Positions 4,364 through 8,548 of a stretch of 8,548 nucleotides of DNA are shown here, piece after piece. Location: positions 1 through 8,548 of the forward strand of contig JAGUYQ010000237.1 of NCBI GenBank assembly GCA_020061285.1. Direction: 5' to 3'. Within the stretch, counting starts at the first letter, position 1, and each line of letters begins with the position of its first letter. Source of the stretch: Betaproteobacteria bacterium. Lineage in GTDB: Bacteria; Pseudomonadota; Gammaproteobacteria; Burkholderiales; UBA9220. The translations under genes were made by a program, and so were the position numbers. A model generated the notes under the pieces. It saw nothing but the letters and a program-made list of their open reading frames with translations. It had not been told where the DNA came from and searched no databases.

Positions 4364-6352
4364 ATGCCTACCATTCCCGTTAAGGAAGAGCCCAAAGGTA
4401 TCGCCCTTGCCGAACCGGAACTGATCGAAAAAGAGGTCGACATTCTCATGGTCGGCGGCGGCATGGGTACCTGCGGCACGGCGTACGAGGCCTGCCGCTG
4501 GGCCGACAAGATCGGCGGGATCAAGATCATGCTGCTGGACAAGGCCTCCCTCGAGCGTTCCGGCGCCGTGGCCCAGGGCCTTTCGGCCATCAACACCTAC
4601 ATCGGCGAGAACCCGGTCGACGACTACGTGCGCATGGTCCGCACCGACCTGATGGGCCTCGTGCGCGAAGATCTGATCTTCGACCTGGGCCGTCACGTGG
4701 ACGACTCCGTGCACCTGTTCGAGGAGTGGGGCCTGCCCTGCTGGGTGAAAGAAGGCGACCACAACCTGGATGGCGCTGCGGCCAAGGCCAAGGGCGTGTC
4801 GCTGCGCACCGGCGCGGCCCCTGTCCGCTCCGGCCGTTGGCAGATCATGATCAACGGTGAGTCCTACAAGTGCATCGTGGCCGAGGCGGCGAAAAACGCC
4901 CTGGGCCAGGATCGCTACCTTGAGCGCGTGTTCATCGTGAAGCTGCTTCTGGACGCCAACGAGAAGAACCGTATCGCCGGCGCCGTGGGCTTCTCCACCC
5001 GCGAAAACAAGGTGTACGTGTTCAAGACCAACGCCATGGTCGTGGCCTGCGGCGGCGCGGTCAACGTGTACCGCCCCCGGTCCACTGGTGAAGGCATGGG
5101 TCGCGCCTGGTACCCGGTGTGGAACTCCGGTTCCACCTACACCATGTGCGCCCAGGTCGGCGCCGAGATGACCATGATGGAAAACCGCTTCGTCCCCGCC
5201 CGTTTCAAGGACGGTTACGGCCCGGTCGGCGCCTGGTTCCTGCTTTTCAAGGCCAAAGCCACCAACGCCAAGGGCGAAGACTACTGCGTCACCAACCGCG
5301 CCATGCTCAAGCCCTACGAGGATCGCGGCTACGCCAAGGGTCACGTCATCCCGACCTGTCTGCGTAACCACATGATGCTTCGCGAAATGCGCGAAGGTCG
5401 CGGCCCCATCTACATGGACACCGCCACCGCGCTGCAGACCACCTTCGCCAAGCTGACCCCCGAGCAGCAGAAGCACCTGGAAGCCGAGGCCTGGGAAGAC
5501 TTCCTCGACATGTGCGTCGGTCAGGCCAACCTGTGGGCCTGCATGAACATCGAGCCCGAAGTCAGCGGCTCCGAGATCATGCCCACCGAGCCGTACCTGC
5601 TCGGCTCCCACTCCGGCTGCTGCGGCATCTGGGTCTCCGGCCCCGACGAGAAGTGGGTTCCGGACGACTACAAAGTCAAGGCCGACAACGGCAAAGTCTA
5701 CAACCGCATGACCACGGTCAACGGCCTGTGGACCTGCGCTGACGGCGTTGGCGCCTCCGGCCACAAGTTCTCCTCCGGTTCCCATGCTGAAGGCCGCATC
5801 GTCGGCAAGCAGATGGTGCGCTGGGTGGTGGACCACAAGGACTTCAAGCCGGCCCTGAAGCAGAGCGCCGCCGAGCTGGCCAAGGAAATCTACCAGCCGT
5901 GGCACACCTTCAAGGACGGCGTGGCCGCCTCGACGGATCCCATCGTCAACCCCAACTACATCAGCCCGCACAACTTCATGATGCGCCTGGTGAAGTGCAC
6001 GGACGAGTACGGCGGAGGCTGCGCCACCCTGTACACCACGTCCAAGACCCTGCTGGACACCGGCTTCAAGTTGCTGCAGATGCTGGAAGAGGACAGCCAG
6101 AAGCTGGCCGCCCGCGACCTGCACGAACTGATGCGCTGCTGGGAGCAGTACCACCGCCTGTGGACCGTTCGTCTGCACATGACCCACATCATGTTCCGCG
6201 AAGAAACCCGCTACCCGGGCTTCTACTATCGCGGCGACTTCCTGGGCCTGGACGACAGCAAGTGGAAGTGCTTCGTCAACTCCGTCTACGACCCGGAAAC
6301 CAAGGAAACCAAGGTCTTCAAGAAGACCTACCACCAGATCATTCCGGACTAA
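4364..6352 (+). CDS. aprA: Adenylylsulfate (APS) reductase, alpha subunit (FAD)
   Basis: A 662-residue flavoprotein of the fumarate reductase/succinate dehydrogenase family and the catalytic subunit that reduces APS to AMP and sulfite (energy-yielding sulfate respiration, cytoplasm). The N-terminus carries the FAD dinucleotide motif GGGMGTCG (31-38), with an acidic Asp59 ending the second strand (LLD). Arg280 in RFVPARFK and His416 in GSHSGCCGIWVSG correspond by context to the substrate-binding Arg265 and His398 of the Archaeoglobus enzyme. A GHKFSSGSHAEGR segment (466-478) closes the FAD-binding part, and the C-terminal helical region is full length. AGGAGG lies 9 bases before the ATG. Codon use is strongly biased to C-ending codons, as expected of an abundant protein. 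A perfect terminator follows 11 bases after the stop. Confidence 0.99.
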   Translation: MPTIPVKEEPKGIALAEPELIEKEVDILMVGGGMGTCGTAYEACRWADKIGGIKIMLLDKASLERSGAVAQGLSAINTYIGENPVDDYVRMVRTDLMGLVREDLIFDLGRHVDDSVHLFEEWGLPCWVKEGDHNLDGAAAKAKGVSLRTGAAPVRSGRWQIMINGESYKCIVAEAAKNALGQDRYLERVFIVKLLLDANEKNRIAGAVGFSTRENKVYVFKTNAMVVACGGAVNVYRPRSTGEGMGRAWYPVWNSGSTYTMCAQVGAEMTMMENRFVPARFKDGYGPVGAWFLLFKAKATNAKGEDYCVTNRAMLKPYEDRGYAKGHVIPTCLRNHMMLREMREGRGPIYMDTATALQTTFAKLTPEQQKHLEAEAWEDFLDMCVGQANLWACMNIEPEVSGSEIMPTEPYLLGSHSGCCGIWVSGPDEKWVPDDYKVKADNGKVYNRMTTVNGLWTCADGVGASGHKFSSGSHAEGRIVGKQMVRWVVDHKDFKPALKQSAAELAKEIYQPWHTFKDGVAASTDPIVNPNYISPHNFMMRLVKCTDEYGGGCATLYTTSKTLLDTGFKLLQMLEEDSQKLAARDLHELMRCWEQYHRLWTVRLHMTHIMFREETRYPGFYYRGDFLGLDDSKWKCFVNSVYDPETKETKVFKKTYHQIIPD

Positions 6353-6363
6353 AGATGCGCATG

Positions 6364-6397
6364 ACGGCCGCGGGCGTAACGCCCGCGGCCGTTTTTT
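6364..6397 (+). terminator. Rho-independent terminator of aprBA
   Basis: ACGGCCGCGGGCG (6364-6376) and CGCCCGCGGCCGT (6380-6392) form a perfect 13-bp stem with a 3-base TAA loop, followed by a run of six T's (6392-6397, the first also closing the stem). It starts 11 bases after the aprA stop and should end most aprBA transcripts before qmoA, allowing much more AprBA than Qmo to be made from neighbouring genes. Confidence 0.95.
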
Positions 6398-6428
6398 AAC
6401 GGTCTTATCCGGGACGACCGACCGGGCG

Positions 6429-6457
6429 TTGACGGAGCCGTCCGCGGGGTCTATCGT
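6429..6457 (+). promoter_or_regulatory. Predicted promoter of qmoAB
   Basis: TTGACG (6429-6434, five of six consensus bases) and TATCGT (6452-6457, four of six) are separated by exactly 17 bases. The start would fall near 6464, giving a leader of about 45 bases to the qmoA ATG. The -35 is identical to that predicted for aprBA. A CCGCG/CGCGG inverted repeat (6442-6446 and 6458-6462) brackets the -10 and may be incidental. No Rex-like site was seen here. Confidence 0.55.
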
Positions 6458-6508
6458 CGCGGATCAGGCCGTTTGCATGCGGGCTATAACCACTGCCGGG
6501 AGGTTGCG

Positions 6509-7750
6509 ATGTCGAGCAGCGCGATACTCGTCGTCGGCGGCGGCTTCAGCGGTATCACTGCCGCCCTGGAAGCCGCTGAAGTCGGCCACGAAGTGTACAT
6601 TGTGGAGAAAAACCCTTTTCTGGGCGGCCGGGTGATGCAGCTCAACAAGTATTTTCCCAAGCTGTGCCCCCCGTCCTGCGGACTGGAAATCCAGTTCCAG
6701 CGCATCAAGAACAACAAGAACGTCAAGTTTTTCACCATGGCCGAGGTGACCAAGGTCACCGGTAAGCCCGGCGACTACGACGTGACCATCGCCATCCGAC
6801 CCCGCTTCGTGGAGCCCGGCAGCCTTGACCTGTCCGATGCGGCCGAGGCGCTTTCCAAGGACGTGCCAAGCGATTTCGAACTGGGCATGGGCAGCCGCAA
6901 GGCCCTGTACATGGACGTGCCGTTCGCCTTCCCCAATCGCTACGTCCTGGACAAGGACAACTGTTCGAAAGAGGATCTGGCCTCCCTTGCCGGAACCGAC
7001 ATCATCAACATGGGCGACGCTCCCAAGGACGTGACGGTCAAGGTCGGCAGCATCATCTACGCCACGGGCTGGAAGCCCTACGATGTCACCCGCCTGACCA
7101 ACCTGGGCGCCGGAACCATCAAAAACTGCGTCTCCAACATGCAGCTCGAGCGCCTGGCCTCCCCCAGCGGCCCCACGAACGGCTGCATCCTGCGTCCCTC
7201 CGACGGACGCGCCCCGCGCTCCATCGCCTTCGTGCAGTGCGCCGGTTCACGCGACGAGAATCACCTGAACTACTGTTCCTACATCTGCTGCATGGCCTCG
7301 CTCAAGCAGGCGGCCTACGTCCGCGAGCAGTATCCCAGCGCGCGCATCACCATCTATTATATCGACCTGCGCACCCCCGGCCGCTACGAGAACTTCGCCA
7401 AAAAGATCCTGGCCGACGACAAGATCGCAACCGTCAAGGGCAAGGTCGCGGCGGTAGCCGAGGACTCTGGAACCGGCGATGTGCTGTTGACGGTGGAGGA
7501 CGCCGTGACCGGGATCAAGTCCGAGAACCGGTTCGAGATGGCGGTCCTGGCCACGGGCATGCAGCCCAGCCTGGCCGGGCAGAAGCTGCCGGTGGACGTG
7601 GCCCTGGACGAGATGGGATTTCTCGTGGGCGGCGAGGAGAAAGGCATCTTTGCCGCTGGGTGCGCCAAGTCGCCGCTTGATGTCATGAAGTCGGCCCAAT
7701 CCGCGACCGGCGCGGCCATGAAAGCGATTCAAACGGTGAGAGGGAGGTAG
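6509..7750 (+). CDS. qmoA: Quinone-interacting membrane-bound oxidoreductase subunit QmoA (HdrA-like flavoprotein)
   Basis: A 413-residue soluble FAD protein of the Qmo complex, which carries electrons from menaquinol toward APS reductase. It resembles heterodisulfide reductase HdrA: an N-terminal GGGFSG dinucleotide motif (10-15), an acidic Glu33 at the end of the second strand, FLGGRVMQL (37-45), and a CAGSRDEN...YCSYICC segment with Cys244, Cys256, Cys260 and Cys261. It ends with the HdrA-like GIFAAGCAKSP flavin-closing motif. The ferredoxin-type cysteine cluster that HdrA has after its IYIP-like segment is missing; only Cys152 remains there. ATG 6509 is chosen over an in-frame ATG at 6473 because GGGAGG lies 5 bases before it and HdrA-like similarity starts at once. 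It sits 6 bases before qmoB and 156 bases after aprA, beyond a terminator. Confidence 0.96.
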   Translation: MSSSAILVVGGGFSGITAALEAAEVGHEVYIVEKNPFLGGRVMQLNKYFPKLCPPSCGLEIQFQRIKNNKNVKFFTMAEVTKVTGKPGDYDVTIAIRPRFVEPGSLDLSDAAEALSKDVPSDFELGMGSRKALYMDVPFAFPNRYVLDKDNCSKEDLASLAGTDIINMGDAPKDVTVKVGSIIYATGWKPYDVTRLTNLGAGTIKNCVSNMQLERLASPSGPTNGCILRPSDGRAPRSIAFVQCAGSRDENHLNYCSYICCMASLKQAAYVREQYPSARITIYYIDLRTPGRYENFAKKILADDKIATVKGKVAAVAEDSGTGDVLLTVEDAVTGIKSENRFEMAVLATGMQPSLAGQKLPVDVALDEMGFLVGGEEKGIFAAGCAKSPLDVMKSAQSATGAAMKAIQTVRGR

Positions 7751-7756
7751 AGGGCG

Positions 7757-8548
7757 ATGGCCGAAAAAATCGGTGTGTATATAGATGAGTCCAGCGTCGC
7801 CCCGCATCTGGACGCGGGAGAGCTGGCCGCCTTCGTCAAGGAAAAGCTCGGCGGCACGTGCCCGGTCATCAAGACCCACAAGCGCCTTTCGAGCCCCGCC
7901 GCCGTGGCCGACATCAAAGCCGACATCGAGGCTGGCGGCATCGACGCCGTCCTGTTGTGCGGCACCTCGCCCCGGGTGGATTGGGACGTCTTCGACTTCG
8001 GCGACAAGGTGCTTGTGGACCGAGTCAACCTGCGCGAGTTCGGGGTGTTGGCCTACAAGAATCCCGACGGCAGCGCGCTCGGCAAGGACGAGCCGGCCCC
8101 GGATCTGCTCAAGATGCTGGCCCGGGACTACATCAAGATGGGCGTGATGAAGCTCACCAAGATGAAGGCCCCCGATCCCGAGATGGTCGAATCCGTCAAG
8201 ACCGTGCTGGTCATCGGCGGCGGTTTCACCGGTCTCAACGCGGCCCTGTCCGCCGTCAAGGGCGGCTTTGACGTGGTGCTGGTCGAAAAGACCGACGACC
8301 TGGGCGGCAAGGCCGCCAAGCAATACAAGACCTTTCCCATGGCCTATCCCTATGCCGAGGCCCACGCCATCGGCATCGAAAAGCTCATCGCCGAGGTCAC
8401 GGGCAACGCCAAAATCAAGGTGTTGACCGCAACCACCCTCAAAGAGCTTCAGGGCGCGCCCGGCAACTACACCGCCGTTTTCACCGGCCCGGGCGGCGAG
8501 ACCTCCGAGCCCGTGGGGGCCGTGGTCCTGGCCGCCGGATGGACCCCC
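7757..8548 (+). CDS. qmoB: Quinone-interacting membrane-bound oxidoreductase subunit QmoB, N-terminal 264 codons (cut by window end)
   Basis: An open frame of 264 codons running off the window; whole QmoB proteins are far longer (roughly 750 residues), with C-terminal iron-sulfur and MvhD-like parts not seen here. Residues 1-145 resemble the HdrA N-terminal domain (IGVYIDES at 5-12, CGTSPR at 68-73), but the CxCG iron-sulfur cysteines of HdrA are absent; only Cys35 and Cys68 occur. A FAD-binding domain follows with VLVIGGGFTG (150-159), an acidic Glu177 and LGGKA (182-186). GGAGG (7743-7747), overlapping the end of qmoA, lies 9 bases before the ATG, and the 6-base gap indicates cotranslation. 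It forms the Qmo complex with QmoA and the membrane subunit QmoC, presumably encoded just beyond the window. Confidence 0.95.
   Translation, partial: MAEKIGVYIDESSVAPHLDAGELAAFVKEKLGGTCPVIKTHKRLSSPAAVADIKADIEAGGIDAVLLCGTSPRVDWDVFDFGDKVLVDRVNLREFGVLAYKNPDGSALGKDEPAPDLLKMLARDYIKMGVMKLTKMKAPDPEMVESVKTVLVIGGGFTGLNAALSAVKGGFDVVLVEKTDDLGGKAAKQYKTFPMAYPYAEAHAIGIEKLIAEVTGNAKIKVLTATTLKELQGAPGNYTAVFTGPGGETSEPVGAVVLAAGWTP

Noticed and set aside
4334..6334. 666-codon open frame antisense to aprA, and similar long opposite-strand frames over pheA, the DHQ synthase gene and qmoAB
   Set aside because: They mirror the strong third-position C/G bias of the real genes. Their translations are rich in Val, Gly, Ala and His with no recognisable domain, and the sense-strand proteins are unambiguous.
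6485..6490. TATAAC as a -10 for qmoA
   Set aside because: Transcription would start within or just before the ribosome site, and no -35 lies at suitable spacing. The TTGACG-N17-TATCGT pair upstream is better.
6473..6508. Upstream ATG of qmoA giving 12 more residues
   Set aside because: No ribosome site precedes it. The ATG at 6509 has GGGAGG at 5 bases, and conserved sequence begins there.

Overview
The window is GC-rich DNA from a sulfate-reducing bacterium, almost certainly of the Desulfovibrio group (Desulfobacterota). Two things point there: the dissimilatory APS reductase genes aprBA followed by qmoAB, and an archaeal-type entry to the shikimate pathway (ADTH synthase plus type II 3-dehydroquinate synthase) joined to pheA and aroA. 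Both arrangements are known from Desulfovibrio.

Left part (1-3282, minus strand): an aromatic amino-acid operon read right to left as ADTH synthase, 3-dehydroquinate synthase II, PheA (chorismate mutase/prephenate dehydratase with an ACT domain), then the first 24 codons of AroA (EPSP synthase), which leaves the window. The genes are spaced by 7 and 3 bases or overlap by 4. In front lies what appears to be a complete transcription attenuator: a promoter (3253-3282), a 29-codon leader peptide (3156-3245) with seven aromatic codons in a row (Phe-Tyr-Phe-Trp-Tyr-Trp-Phe), competing protector and antiterminator pairings, and an intrinsic terminator with eight T's (3090-3130) before the first structural gene. 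This is the most interesting signal in the window. It would let one operon sense Phe, Tyr and Trp charging together, and the peptide ATG coincides with the expected transcription start, so it may be translated without a Shine-Dalgarno sequence.

Middle part (3283-3833): a long divergent intergenic region with no convincing gene. It holds a good sigma70-type promoter for aprBA (3540-3568) whose -10 is covered by a Rex-like NADH/NAD+ redox operator (3559-3576). A 9-base inverted repeat flanks the operator, and several hairpins lie in the predicted leader of about 258 bases before aprB.

Right part (3834-8548, plus strand): aprB and aprA encode the two subunits of APS reductase, which reduces adenosine 5'-phosphosulfate to sulfite and AMP in the cytoplasm. 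A perfect 13-bp intrinsic terminator follows aprA. A separate promoter then precedes qmoA and qmoB (qmoB cut off by the window end), HdrA-like flavoproteins of the membrane-bound Qmo complex that links menaquinol oxidation to APS reductase. The two halves are functionally separate: sulfate respiration to the right, aromatic amino-acid synthesis to the left, each with its own control signals in the shared intergenic region.
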